DNA of 19,076 bases from positions 2,006,484-2,025,559 of the forward strand of contig CP070641.1 of NCBI GenBank assembly GCA_020354085.1, read 5' to 3'. The notes below the pieces were generated by a model that was not told the origin of the DNA, searched no databases, and was given only the letters and a program-made list of their open reading frames with translations. The DNA comes from Pseudomonadota bacterium (GTDB lineage: Bacteria; Pseudomonadota; Gammaproteobacteria; Acidiferrobacterales; Sulfurifustaceae). A program made the translations under genes and the position numbers. Of this stretch, positions 1 to 7,987 are shown in pieces. How positions within the stretch are numbered: position 1 is the first letter of the stretch; every line of letters starts with the position of its first letter.

Positions 1-855
1 GTCGATACCCATGCGCACGAACTCGTTGGGTCCGTACTGGCCGTGCACCGCACGCAGCGTCTCCGCACCAATGATGGGATGGGTCTTCATGATTTGCCAT
101 TCTTCGGCGTCGAGCTTGCCGGGTTTGAGCAACACATGGTCTGGCACGCCGACTTTGCCGATGTCGTGCAAGGGGCTCGCCGCGTAGATCGTATCGACGA
201 ACTTCTCGTCGATCTGGTCCGCATAGATGCTGCGGCGCGCCAGCTCCCGAGACAGCAGGCGGCAATACTCGCGCATGCGCTCAAGGTGCGCCCCGGTCTC
301 GGGGTCTTTGGATTCGGCCAGACGTGACATCGCGTAGATTGCCGCCAGTTGCGCGGTGCTGTTTTCCTCGCCTTGCGCCTTGACGCGCTCTTCGAGCAGC
401 GCATTGCAGTGCGTCAACACGGCGCGGTACTCCGCCTGCTGCTGGTAGAGCCGACGCTTCTCCAGACAAGCGCCCACCCGCGCGCGCAGCAGCGTCGGGT
501 TGAATGGCTTGGCCAGATAGTCCTCGGCGCCGAGCTCGATGCAGCGCGCGGCACTCTCGAGCTCATCGAGCGCGGTAATCACGATGACGGGAATGTTTTG
601 CAGGGCTTCATCGGCCTTGATATGGCGTAGAACCTCGAAGCCGTCGAGCTCGGGCATCATGATGTCCAGAAGTAGCAGGCTCACGCCGCCACGCTTCAAG
701 CGCGCCAAGGCCTGCAGGCCGTTCGCGACGGTCTCCACGTCGTGACCCTGTGCAAGCAGCCGTCGCTCCAACAGATCGCGGTTAAGGGAATTATCATCCG
801 CGACGAGAATCACCTCGTGAGATTGGACCCCGTTGGCGAGCGCGCTTTGTGGCAT
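1..855 (-). CDS. Response regulator with HD-GYP domain (c-di-GMP phosphodiesterase type), 3' end outside window
   Basis: The visible 285 codons run from ATG at 855 to the window edge without a stop. Residues about 14-130 form a CheY-like receiver: acidic pair D20/D21, phosphoacceptor D64 in LLLDIMMPE, T94, and K116 in LAKPF. A linker helix follows, then from about residue 165 an HD-GYP domain with ETGAHLERM and the metal-binding HD pair at 230-231 (LHDIGKVGVPDH). The diagnostic GYP loop lies beyond the window, so catalytic competence cannot be judged. The family (RpfG-like) hydrolyses c-di-GMP in the cytoplasm when phosphorylated. The start is supported by GGAG seven bases upstream. The gene begins 13 bases after the hybrid kinase stop codon, so it is very likely the kinase's output partner. 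Family assignment is firm; the pairing is inferred. Confidence 0.9.
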   Translation of the reverse strand, partial: MPQSALANGVQSHEVILVADDNSLNRDLLERRLLAQGHDVETVANGLQALARLKRGGVSLLLLDIMMPELDGFEVLRHIKADEALQNIPVIVITALDELESAARCIELGAEDYLAKPFNPTLLRARVGACLEKRRLYQQQAEYRAVLTHCNALLEERVKAQGEENSTAQLAAIYAMSRLAESKDPETGAHLERMREYCRLLSRELARRSIYADQIDEKFVDTIYAASPLHDIGKVGVPDHVLLKPGKLDAEEWQIMKTHPIIGAETLRAVHGQYGPNEFVRMGID

Positions 856-868
856 CGGTCGCTCCGTG

Positions 869-3517
869 CTAAGCAGCGTGTCGTGGCGGCGTGTCGCCGC
901 CGTGACCGCGTTGGATGCGCCGCACCAGGGCGCGCAGCTTTTCGACGTGATCCGCCACGCCATGGACGTCGCGCTTGACAACCTCGAATTCGAGCTTGGC
1001 CGCCTCCGCACTCACGGGCGCGAAACCGTAACCACCCCCCACCGACTTGAGGTCGTGGGCGCGCGCCTTGAGCGTGGCCCAATCCTGTGCCGCCTGCGCT
1101 GCGGCGAGTTCCTCGATAAGGCTCGGCAATCTGGCGATAAAGTTTTGCACCAGGTCGGCGAGTTCCGGCTCCTCATGGAGCAAGGTCGATACCAACGCCG
1201 ACTCCTCGAGTGCGGGCTCCACCGTCTTGGCGGACAAGTAGCGCGCGACGGTCGTCGCAAAACGCAACGACTCGATGGGCTTCGTCAGGAACGCATCGCA
1301 GCCCGCCTCTTCGCAGCGCCGTACATCCTCGACCATGGCGTTGGCCGTGAGCGCCACGATCGGGCGATTGTAACCCTTTGCGCGCAGGCGGCGCGTCGCA
1401 TCGAGCCCGTCGAGCACCGGCATTTGCATGTCCATGAGCACCAAATCAAAGTGCTCGGCCATGGCGTGCGCCACTGCCTCTTCACCATTGTGCGCAATGA
1501 CGTAATCGGCCCCGAGCCGCCGCAGGTGCAGACCAATGAGGCGTTGATTGTCGGCATTGTCTTCGGCGAGCAGCACGCGCCCCGACACGCGCGGACCGCC
1601 GGTCGCGCGCCGCGCGACCTTCGACGGTTGCCACTCAAGCGCATCATGGACCAACACGGAGGAATCGAGCTGGCCAGTCGGCACGATGACGGTAAAGGTA
1701 CTACCCTCACCGGGCATGCTCGCCACTTCCATTGAGCCACCCATCTTCTCCGTGAGCTCCTTGGACAGGTAGAGCCCCAGACCGGAACCGCCGTACTTGC
1801 GAGTGGTGGAGGAGTCGGCCTGAGTAAAGGGCGTGAACAGGCGAGCGACTTGTTCCGCGGTCATGCCGATGCCCATGTCACGCACCGCGAATGCCAATCG
1901 CTGCGCTGCTGGATCACAGCGCAGGTGCAAGATGACCGCTCCCGCCTCAGTAAACTTGACGGCATTATTGACCAAATTGATCAGCACCTGCTTGAGCCGC
2001 AGTGGATCGCCGGTGAACTCTTTGGGCAGCGGAAACTCGCACTCGATTCGGAACGTGACCCCTTTTTCCTGGGCGCGCAATGCGCCGAGCGCCTTGATGT
2101 CGTGCAGCAGCGGCATGAGCGGCACGCTGATGCGCTCGACCTCGAGCTTGCCGGCCTCGATCTTCGAGAGATCCAGAATGTCGTTGATAACGCCGAGCAG
2201 GTGCTTGCCGGAGCGCGTGATGGTCTGGATCGCGTCCACCCGGTCCGACAGCGTCTGGCCGTGTTCCAGGAGCGACTCGGAAAACCCGATAATCGCCGTG
2301 AGCGGCGTGCGTATTTCGTGGCTCATGTTGGCCAGAAAGGCGCTCTTCGCCTTGCTGGCCGATTCCGCAGACACCTTGTCGAGCAGCGCGGTGCTGGCAA
2401 TGATTTCGGCCTCCTTGAGCGCCGTGAGGTCGGCGATCACGCCGATGAGTCCGGCCAGGCTGCCGTCGGCGTGGGTAAAGGTTGCCTTGCTGTACATGGT
2501 CTCGAAGCGCCGGCCATCTCGCATGGTAACGGTGGCCTCGTAGCTCTGCGTGCCGGGTCGCGCCCAAAGCTCTTCGTCCTTGGCGGTATGCAAAGCGGCG
2601 GTCTCGGGGTCGTGCGGATAAATCTCTTGCAAGGTGCGACCGATGATGTTGCGGCGCGCGATGCCGAAGAAGCGCTCCCATGCGGCGTTCACGCCGAGAT
2701 AAGAACCGTCGCGGTCCTTGTAGTACAGCGGAAGCGGAATCGCGTCATACAGCGCTTCGGTGAAATGCAATTGCTCCGCAAGCACCAAACGGTTGTCGGA
2801 CAAGGCGCCCACGAGCTTCTCGATGCGGCCAGCCATGTTGTTGAAGGCCTCGACCGCATCGCGCCCTTCAGGCGCGCCGCGTGCAGCGATACGAATGTGA
2901 TAGTCACCGCGACGCACGCTGTCGGCGGCGGCCGACAAGTGCGCCAAGGTGCGCAAGTTGGCGCGCATCAGGCCCGCGATCACTGCGAAACTCGCCAGTG
3001 TCACGGCGAGCAAGACGCCGGATTGGTACAATACCAACCGCCACAATTCGTCGATCGCGAGCAGTGGCGAATGGCGCACGTGCAGGCTTCCATAATTTAC
3101 CCCACCCAACCTGACCGGCGTCGCCGCCTCGAGCACCGTTAATCCGGTCATCGCCGCGAACCAGTTGGGGGCGCGGCGCGGCGGCGGCGGGCTCTGTGAC
3201 TCGATCTCACGACCACCACGATCGCGCCACACGAACCGTTCGATGTCAGCGCGTCGTTCGACCATTCCAGCCAAGAGCTGGCGGATCGCCGTGTAATCGC
3301 CGACTATGGCCTGCTCGGCGACGAGCGGCGTCAGCGCCTCGAGCACCTCCCGCTGCTCGTCAATGTGACGCGTCATGTACGCCTGAGCGCTGATGCGGAC
3401 GATCAGATGCGTATGCACGATCGCGCCAAGGGCAAACACGATGGCCACCGCCCACAACAACCGTGCGAGCAGCCCGGTATTGCCCCACCATTCCTGCAGG
3501 CGCGCGAACGGCGTCAC
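869..3517 (-). CDS. Hybrid sensor histidine kinase (HAMP-PAS-HisKA-HATPase-REC-Hpt)
   Basis: This is an 882-residue inner-membrane kinase. TM helices lie near 18-40 and 162-184 and flank a periplasmic sensor region of about 120 residues. A HAMP linker (about 185-240) follows, then a PAS domain (about 252-370), HisKA with phosphoacceptor H400 in SHEIRTPL, and an ATPase with N box NLVNNAVKF (514-522), DMGIGM (547-552) and GGSGLGL (576-582). The receiver has D696 in LMDMQMP and K746 in LTKP. The C-terminal Hpt domain has H821 in ARAHDLKSVGG. All phosphorelay residues are present, so a His-Asp-His-Asp relay to the downstream HD-GYP regulator is plausible. The start codon is GTG and overlaps the stop of the PhnD-like gene (GTGA), which implies translational coupling. 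The PhnD-like protein is therefore the likely periplasmic ligand sensor. The signal itself is unknown. Confidence 0.94.
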   Translation of the reverse strand: MTPFARLQEWWGNTGLLARLLWAVAIVFALGAIVHTHLIVRISAQAYMTRHIDEQREVLEALTPLVAEQAIVGDYTAIRQLLAGMVERRADIERFVWRDRGGREIESQSPPPPRRAPNWFAAMTGLTVLEAATPVRLGGVNYGSLHVRHSPLLAIDELWRLVLYQSGVLLAVTLASFAVIAGLMRANLRTLAHLSAAADSVRRGDYHIRIAARGAPEGRDAVEAFNNMAGRIEKLVGALSDNRLVLAEQLHFTEALYDAIPLPLYYKDRDGSYLGVNAAWERFFGIARRNIIGRTLQEIYPHDPETAALHTAKDEELWARPGTQSYEATVTMRDGRRFETMYSKATFTHADGSLAGLIGVIADLTALKEAEIIASTALLDKVSAESASKAKSAFLANMSHEIRTPLTAIIGFSESLLEHGQTLSDRVDAIQTITRSGKHLLGVINDILDLSKIEAGKLEVERISVPLMPLLHDIKALGALRAQEKGVTFRIECEFPLPKEFTGDPLRLKQVLINLVNNAVKFTEAGAVILHLRCDPAAQRLAFAVRDMGIGMTAEQVARLFTPFTQADSSTTRKYGGSGLGLYLSKELTEKMGGSMEVASMPGEGSTFTVIVPTGQLDSSVLVHDALEWQPSKVARRATGGPRVSGRVLLAEDNADNQRLIGLHLRRLGADYVIAHNGEEAVAHAMAEHFDLVLMDMQMPVLDGLDATRRLRAKGYNRPIVALTANAMVEDVRRCEEAGCDAFLTKPIESLRFATTVARYLSAKTVEPALEESALVSTLLHEEPELADLVQNFIARLPSLIEELAAAQAAQDWATLKARAHDLKSVGGGYGFAPVSAEAAKLEFEVVKRDVHGVADHVEKLRALVRRIQRGHGGDTPPRHAA

Positions 3518-4368
3518 TTATGCTCCGCTTTGACCAGCGTGGTTTGATAAAAGCGCCGGTAGTTGGCGTAGTCCTCGTCGCCGGCGCGCAGAAATCCGAC
3601 CGGTTTCTTGAGCTTGAGAAGTTCGGCCCCGGCTCTTAGAACCCGTTGACCCTCGGGGTCAGCACTCATTCCAATGAGCGCCTTGCGCACCGCCTCGACC
3701 TTCTCGACCGGTACCGTCGGATTGGCGATCACGGGCAAACCGTGGTAACCGTCCGACGTCCATAGGGCACGATAGGTAAATCCTTCGCGGCGTGCATAGT
3801 TTTCCAGCACCTGCGCATTTACTGCTGCGGCGGCAACGATGCCGGCTTGCAATTGGCCCATCGCGCCTTCCTGGTTACCGGCAAACGACGGTTTCACTTT
3901 CACATTCGCCTTGAGCAGCGCGTCCATCGGCACCCAGTAACCGACAAAGGCCTCACGCGACGGAAACGCGACCATCTTGCCATCGAGTTCTTTGAGCGAC
4001 TGTAGCGATGATTCCTGGGGCACAATGATGGTGGCGCGAATCGGCGCCGCATCACCGCGCGCGATGACTCGATAGCCGAGCCGTACGCGCTCCGGCGTGA
4101 ACAAGTGATTGGTGTACGCGAACGCAAACTCGCCGCGCACCGTCATCTCCGTGGTCTCGACCGCGGTCTTGCCCATCTTGAGCGCGAGCGGCACGCCGCT
4201 CTTGTTGCTCACGTACTCGAGAATCGGATTCCAGTACTGCGCGGTGAGCGCGACGCTGCGTTGATTGAGAACACCGAAATGATAGGGGGCACCGTGATCG
4301 GCGCGCGCAGGCGCGATCGAAAGCCCTACCAGCAGCGCAAGAATAACCAGCCGAGTGCCGAATAACAT
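3514..4368 (-). CDS. PhnD-like periplasmic substrate-binding protein, probable sensory partner of the kinase
   Basis: I place the start at ATG 4368 because GGGAGGT lies six bases upstream and it yields a clean signal peptide (MLFGTRLVILALLVGLSIAPARA). An earlier in-frame start at 4398 has no such support. The 284-residue product resembles the phosphate/phosphite/phosphonate (PhnD) family of type II periplasmic binding proteins: YHFGVLNQRS near the N terminus, the FAYTNHLF segment, and DGKMVAFPSREAFVGYW. No transporter permease or ATPase gene is nearby; instead it overlaps a hybrid kinase by four bases. This matches known three-component arrangements such as AioX-AioS (arsenite) and TorT-TorS (TMAO), in which a binding protein presents ligand to the kinase's periplasmic domain. 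The ligand cannot be read from sequence; an oxyanion is a reasonable guess. Confidence 0.85.
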   Translation of the reverse strand: MLFGTRLVILALLVGLSIAPARADHGAPYHFGVLNQRSVALTAQYWNPILEYVSNKSGVPLALKMGKTAVETTEMTVRGEFAFAYTNHLFTPERVRLGYRVIARGDAAPIRATIIVPQESSLQSLKELDGKMVAFPSREAFVGYWVPMDALLKANVKVKPSFAGNQEGAMGQLQAGIVAAAAVNAQVLENYARREGFTYRALWTSDGYHGLPVIANPTVPVEKVEAVRKALIGMSADPEGQRVLRAGAELLKLKKPVGFLRAGDEDYANYRRFYQTTLVKAEHK

Positions 4369-4679
4369 CGAGACCTCCCTGTCGACGGAGATATGCAACC
4401 CAGTATTGCTATGAATTATCGACTATCCAGTGCCCGGCCGCTGGCGAGCCGCCTCCCATCCTTTTGGGAGCACAGTCACCCGTGTCATAGGGTGCGGCCG
4501 CAAAGCCACCGATCTTTAAAGGGAGAATAGCCTCGATTTTGGCCCGGCGCAGGTGTGATGTGTCATTTTCGAGACATGGCCAATAGCTCGGTTGCTGACG
4601 CCAGTCACGCGGGGCGCTTGACCGATCCAGACGGAGGTTCGACATCCACGCATGCCTTGCGTAGCGAGGCAGCGGCGCG
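4369..4679. other. Intergenic regulatory region between divergent PhnD-like gene and cytochrome c relic
   Basis: This is a 311-base stretch without a credible gene. Toward the PhnD-like gene there is a -10-like GATAAT on the minus strand (plus coordinates 4415-4420), 47 bases from the start codon, with no recognisable -35. At 4453-4470 a 6-bp stem (CTCCCA/TGGGAG, 6-base loop) is followed by the GEMM-like segment described separately. A minus-strand open frame of 119 codons crosses the region, but it has no signal, domain or ribosome site and I treat it as chance. Confidence 0.5.
4470..4543 (+). promoter_or_regulatory. Possible degenerate GEMM-I (c-di-GMP-I) riboswitch
   Basis: The stretch at 4499-4511 reads CGCAAAGCCACCG, followed by ATCTTTAAAGG, then ATAGCC and TTTTGGC. 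From memory this closely follows the 3' half of proteobacterial GEMM-I aptamers (a GACGCAAAGCC core, a pyrimidine/UAAA segment, then AGCC and a pairing G-rich end). The 5' half is not canonical. Where GEMM-I has GGCAAACC and a GNRA-capped stem, here there is only CACCC, an 8-base loop and GGGTG (4477-4494), so the GGC that should pair with the GCC after GCAAA seems to be missing. I read it as a variant or broken aptamer upstream of the decayed cytochrome gene at 4680. A covariance-model search (Rfam cyclic-di-GMP-I) would decide. Confidence 0.35.
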
Positions 4680-4996
4680 TTGCCGCGATTAGGCGACATA
4701 TTATTGGCGCTGGTGTTGGTCACCATAGCGGACTCGGTGCAAAGCGCCGGCGACCCGGCAGCCGGCAAGGCGAAGTCCGCTCTCTGTGCCGTCTACCACG
4801 GTGTGGACAGCAACAGCGAGGCCCCGACCGCCCCCAAGCTTGCCGGACAATGGGCGGAGTACATTCCTATGGAGATGGAGGAGTTCCGTTTCGGCCGGCG
4901 CAAGCCCTACTTGATCAAGGCACTCAAGCGTATTCGTGCCGGCATGCGCTCGACGGACCGTTATTGGCTCATGCAACAATCGTCTTGCACAACTGA
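4680..4996 (+). pseudogene. Decayed class I cytochrome c gene (heme motif CAVYH)
   Basis: From a TTG at 4680 (GAGG about ten bases upstream) the frame encodes a signal-like peptide (hydrophobic LGDILLALVLVTIA, then QSAGD) and a typical small cytochrome c beginning: GDPAAGKAKSALCAVYHG, then APTAPKLAGQWAEY and MEEFRFGRRK. The expected CxxCH is CAVYH: the second cysteine codon TGC is TAC, one transition away from CAVCH, so normal two-thioether heme attachment is lost. The C-terminal third is scrambled. The open frame does not stop where the family should end but runs to 5141 into the opposite-strand lipoprotein gene, while another frame stops at 4996, consistent with a frameshift after about 4950. 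The end given is approximate. A single-thioether heme protein is a less likely alternative. It resembles the second domain of the diheme cytochrome at 13874. Confidence 0.65.
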
Positions 4997-5046
4997 GCGA
5001 TCAGTAGATCGGAGGAATTGCGGAGTTTCCGACAGGTCTCTAACCG

Positions 5047-5478
5047 CTAACGCGCAAGCTCGCGGGCGTGATCGAGCGCTGACTGCGCACCCGCCGTGTC
5101 GCCGCGCGCGGCGCGCGCATCCGCGATTAGCCGAAAGTTAGCGGCGCGCAGCGCCCGATCGCTGCCGGCGAAACTGTTCGACTTGGCGGCGAGCTGCTCG
5201 GCCTGGTCGTAGCGACCGTCGGCCAACCGCACCTTGGCGAGTTCGCGCCACAATGCCGCGTTGCGTGGTTCGATACGCAAGGCGCGTTCGAGCGCCGCCG
5301 CGGCATTCGAGCGCCTGCCGGCGTCGAGATCGGCGCGCGCCTGGCTCACCAAGGCCGCGACGGCGGTGTTTTCCGACACCGGCGCGCTATCCACCGGCGT
5401 CTCGCCGGGTGGCAACGTCGCACAGCCGCCGAGGACGGCGACGCCAACCAGAATCCAATGTTTCCAACCATCGATCAT
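5047..5478 (-). CDS. lpoP: TPR outer-membrane lipoprotein, probable PBP1b activator (LpoP-like)
   Basis: The 143-residue protein starts with a lipoprotein signal peptide (MIDGWKHWILVGVAVLGGCA; lipobox LGGC, lipid-modified C19). A short Pro/Ser-rich linker follows, then two to three TPR-like helical repeats from about residue 38 (AALVSQARADLDAGRRSNAA, the alanine-rich RALRIEPRN segment, LADGRYDQAEQLA). Its ATG overlaps the TGA of the PBP1b gene (ATGA), so the two are translationally coupled. In Pseudomonas aeruginosa the TPR lipoprotein LpoP is encoded beside PBP1b and stimulates that synthase from the outer membrane. The same position, size and domain make this the best reading. The identity as LpoP is by context, not by close sequence comparison. 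Confidence 0.75.
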   Translation of the reverse strand: MIDGWKHWILVGVAVLGGCATLPPGETPVDSAPVSENTAVAALVSQARADLDAGRRSNAAAALERALRIEPRNAALWRELAKVRLADGRYDQAEQLAAKSNSFAGSDRALRAANFRLIADARAARGDTAGAQSALDHARELAR

Positions 5479-7820
5479 TCAAACAATCTCCGAAACCATC
5501 CCTTGGTCTTGGTCACCGCACCGGCGCACGCTGCCGTCTCGCGCGGGGCAGAGCCCTTGATAAACGGCAGCTCGATGGCGCCCTCGCACTTCGCATCACC
5601 GCGCAAGCGCGTGGCAGGATCGATCCACACCACTTCAACACCCTCGGGCGCGGCGGGCAGCATCGGCTCGGGGTCGAGCTGCGCCATGAGCATACCCCAT
5701 ACGGTCATGGCGCCGCTCGCGCCGGTGAGGCCGGTCGGCTGATTGTCATCGCGCCCGATCCACGCCACTGCCACATGGTCACCGCTGAAACCGGCGAACC
5801 AGCTGTCGCGGAGTCCGTCCGTGGTGCCGGTCTTGCCGGCGATGCCGAGCTCCGCCGCCGGCAAGTACTGCGCCAGCCCGACACCAGTGCCCTCGCTCAC
5901 GACATCCTGCAATGCGCGGGTTAACAGGTAAACCGGCGCCGCTGACGCCACCTGCTCAACACGCAGCGGATAGCGCTGCAACGGGCGGCCATCGGCGGTC
6001 GTGATCTCGCGAATCGCGCGCAACGGTGTCCGGAAACCGCCGTCGGCGATCGTCTGATAGATTTGCGCCACTTCATATGGGCTTAGCGCGTTGGTGCCCA
6101 ACACGCTTGAGGCGTGCGCCGTGAGCCGGCGATCCACGCCCAAGCGCTCCAACCGGTCGACGACAAGGTCCACGCCCAAGGCCAGACCGAGACGTGCCGT
6201 TGACACATTATAGGAATGCACGAGCGCCAGGCGCAGTGGCACCTCACCATGAAACTGCTTGTCGTAGTTCTTGGGCTCCCAATCGTCGGTACCGCGCTGA
6301 CGCAGTACAAGTTTGCTGTCATCGAGCAACGTGGCCAGGGTGTACTGCTCCGGCTGCTCAAGGGCCGCCAAATAGACCGCCGGCTTCACCAACGAACCCA
6401 CCGGACGCTCCGCATCGAGTGCACGATTGAAGCCGCTGAAGCGCGGGTCGCGCCCCCCAACCAACGCCTGCACCTCGCCATGTTGCGTGCTGGTGACGAC
6501 GAGCGCGGCTTCCAGGGATTTGGCAGGCAGGCGGTGGATCCTTTCCAACTCTGCCAGGCGGCGAGCGAGCGCGGTCTCGGCCAACGCCTGTGCCTGCGGA
6601 TCGAGCGTGGTGAAGACCTTGAGACCCTCGGAACGCAAGTCGCTTTCCTGGTAGTCGCGGCGCAGCTGTCGATAGACCAGTTGCAGGAAGGCCGGATAGG
6701 CCGAGGTGCCGACCGGCGCGCGCGGCACGACACCCAGCGGTTGGTTTTTGTGCGCGATGAACTGTTCTTGCGAAATGCGCTCATGTCGAGCCAGCTCCTG
6801 CAAGACCAGGTTGCGGCGCGCGAGCGCGCGCTCGGGGTGGCGGCGCGGATCGTAATACGACGGCCCTTTGACCATCGCGACCAGGAGCGCGAGCTGATGC
6901 AGTTCCAGCTGCTCCAGCGGTCGATCGAAATAGAAATGACTCGCCAGGCCGAAGCCGTGGATCGCGCGGTTGGCATCCTGGCCGAGGTAGATCTCGTTTA
7001 TGTAAGTCTCGAGGATTTCATTCTTGTCGTAGTGCAGCTCAAGCAAGAAGCTCATCAACATCTCGTTGAACTTGCGCGTGAGCGTGCGCTCCGGCGTGAG
7101 AAAGAAGTTCTTCACCAGTTGCTGTGTGATGGTGCTGCCCCCTTGCACGCCCTGCCCGGTCACGGTCTTGTAGGCGGCCCGCGCCAACCCGCGCGGGTCC
7201 ACGCCCCAGTGCTCGTAGAACTTGCGGTCTTCGACCGCGATCAGCGCCTCGATCAGTGCCGGCGGCACTTGGTCGAGTCTGAGCAAGGCGCGATCCTCGT
7301 TGTGGCCCGGATAGATGCCGCCAATTAGCGGCGGCTCGATACGAACGATGTCGACGGCGGCCTTCCCTTCGCCCGGGCCATTTACGGCACTGACGCGCTT
7401 GCCATCGAAACGCACGCGCAACGTGCGCGATGGCTGTGGGCCGTCCCAGAACTGGAACTCACGCGTGGTGAGTTCAATCGCCTGTAGCTCGCGACGAAAG
7501 GTCCCCGGTTCCCTGGGTTCGGGCGATTCCCGATACGCCAGACGCGCCAGCTCGCCGGTGAAGTCATTCAACGAGATCTTTGCGCCTGGATAGACTTCGA
7601 GGGCGCGTGCATAGACGCGTGCCGGCAACGCAAACTTCTTTCCCTCAAACGCATCACGGACGGTGAAATCTAGATAAAGCAAATAGGCGGATAACAACAA
7701 CACACCCAATAGCGCGGCGATGCGCAGCGGCTGGCCGCGCAGCGCGCGCCACGAGCTTCGCGCGAGAGCGGCAAAGCGCGCAACCGCCGCGTTTAGACGG
7801 CGAAAACGATAGGTGCTCAT
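5475..7820 (-). CDS. mrcB: Penicillin-binding protein 1b, bifunctional peptidoglycan glycosyltransferase/transpeptidase
   Basis: The 781-residue class A PBP polymerises lipid II and cross-links the glycan strands at the periplasmic face of the inner membrane. It has a basic cytoplasmic tail, one TM helix (about 33-51), a UB2H-type domain (about 65-155) typical of PBP1b, a GT51 glycosyltransferase with catalytic E197 in EDRKFYEHWG and the QGGSTITQQLVKN motif (226-238), and a transpeptidase with S476xxK479 (GSLVKP), SYN (536-538) and KTGT (663-666). All catalytic residues are intact and the length is normal. The short C-terminal tail contains C745 and C765, which might form a disulfide. A strong -10 (TATAAT) lies about 45 bases upstream; the ribosome site is weak. 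It is followed directly by the LpoP-like lipoprotein. Confidence 0.95.
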   Translation of the reverse strand: MSTYRFRRLNAAVARFAALARSSWRALRGQPLRIAALLGVLLLSAYLLYLDFTVRDAFEGKKFALPARVYARALEVYPGAKISLNDFTGELARLAYRESPEPREPGTFRRELQAIELTTREFQFWDGPQPSRTLRVRFDGKRVSAVNGPGEGKAAVDIVRIEPPLIGGIYPGHNEDRALLRLDQVPPALIEALIAVEDRKFYEHWGVDPRGLARAAYKTVTGQGVQGGSTITQQLVKNFFLTPERTLTRKFNEMLMSFLLELHYDKNEILETYINEIYLGQDANRAIHGFGLASHFYFDRPLEQLELHQLALLVAMVKGPSYYDPRRHPERALARRNLVLQELARHERISQEQFIAHKNQPLGVVPRAPVGTSAYPAFLQLVYRQLRRDYQESDLRSEGLKVFTTLDPQAQALAETALARRLAELERIHRLPAKSLEAALVVTSTQHGEVQALVGGRDPRFSGFNRALDAERPVGSLVKPAVYLAALEQPEQYTLATLLDDSKLVLRQRGTDDWEPKNYDKQFHGEVPLRLALVHSYNVSTARLGLALGVDLVVDRLERLGVDRRLTAHASSVLGTNALSPYEVAQIYQTIADGGFRTPLRAIREITTADGRPLQRYPLRVEQVASAAPVYLLTRALQDVVSEGTGVGLAQYLPAAELGIAGKTGTTDGLRDSWFAGFSGDHVAVAWIGRDDNQPTGLTGASGAMTVWGMLMAQLDPEPMLPAAPEGVEVVWIDPATRLRGDAKCEGAIELPFIKGSAPRETAACAGAVTKTKGWFRRLFE

Positions 7821-7853
7821 TAAAGGGTATCGAAGCTAACGGCCTGGCCGGCG

Positions 7854-7875
7854 GACAGAACTGTCGGTGATTATA
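7854..7875 (-). promoter_or_regulatory. Putative promoter of the PBP1b gene with a palindrome at the start point
   Basis: On the minus strand a perfect TATAAT lies at plus coordinates 7870-7875. No good -35 hexamer sits at 16-18 bp. Just downstream, where transcription should begin, is GACAG-AA-CTGTC (7854-7865), a perfect 12-bp palindrome that could be an operator or a short hairpin at the 5' end of the mRNA. The 167-base gap between the MtrB-like and PBP1b genes holds nothing else I can recognise, and no clear intrinsic terminator for the cytochrome operon. Confidence 0.5.
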
Positions 7876-7987
7876 CGCGAGCGGCGCAAGCCTCGACGCG
7901 GGGACGACGACGCGCGCAGTCCACCGTTCGCGTTACTTGCGACGTTCGTCCGTCGGAAACGACTGCAAATGGAATTACCAGGCCCGT

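Noticed and set aside
1850..3142. Long plus-strand open frame (430 codons) antisense to the histidine kinase
   Set aside because: It mirrors the kinase codon structure on the opposite strand. The kinase frame contains every catalytic motif, so this is a shadow.
4409..4768. Minus-strand open frame of 119 codons
   Set aside because: It has no ribosome site, signal, domain or plausible composition, and it crosses both the GEMM-like segment and the start of the cytochrome relic. GC-rich DNA gives such frames by chance.
6216..7328. Plus-strand open frame (370 codons) antisense to PBP1b
   Set aside because: Shadow of the mrcB reading frame; no motif or ribosome site supports it.
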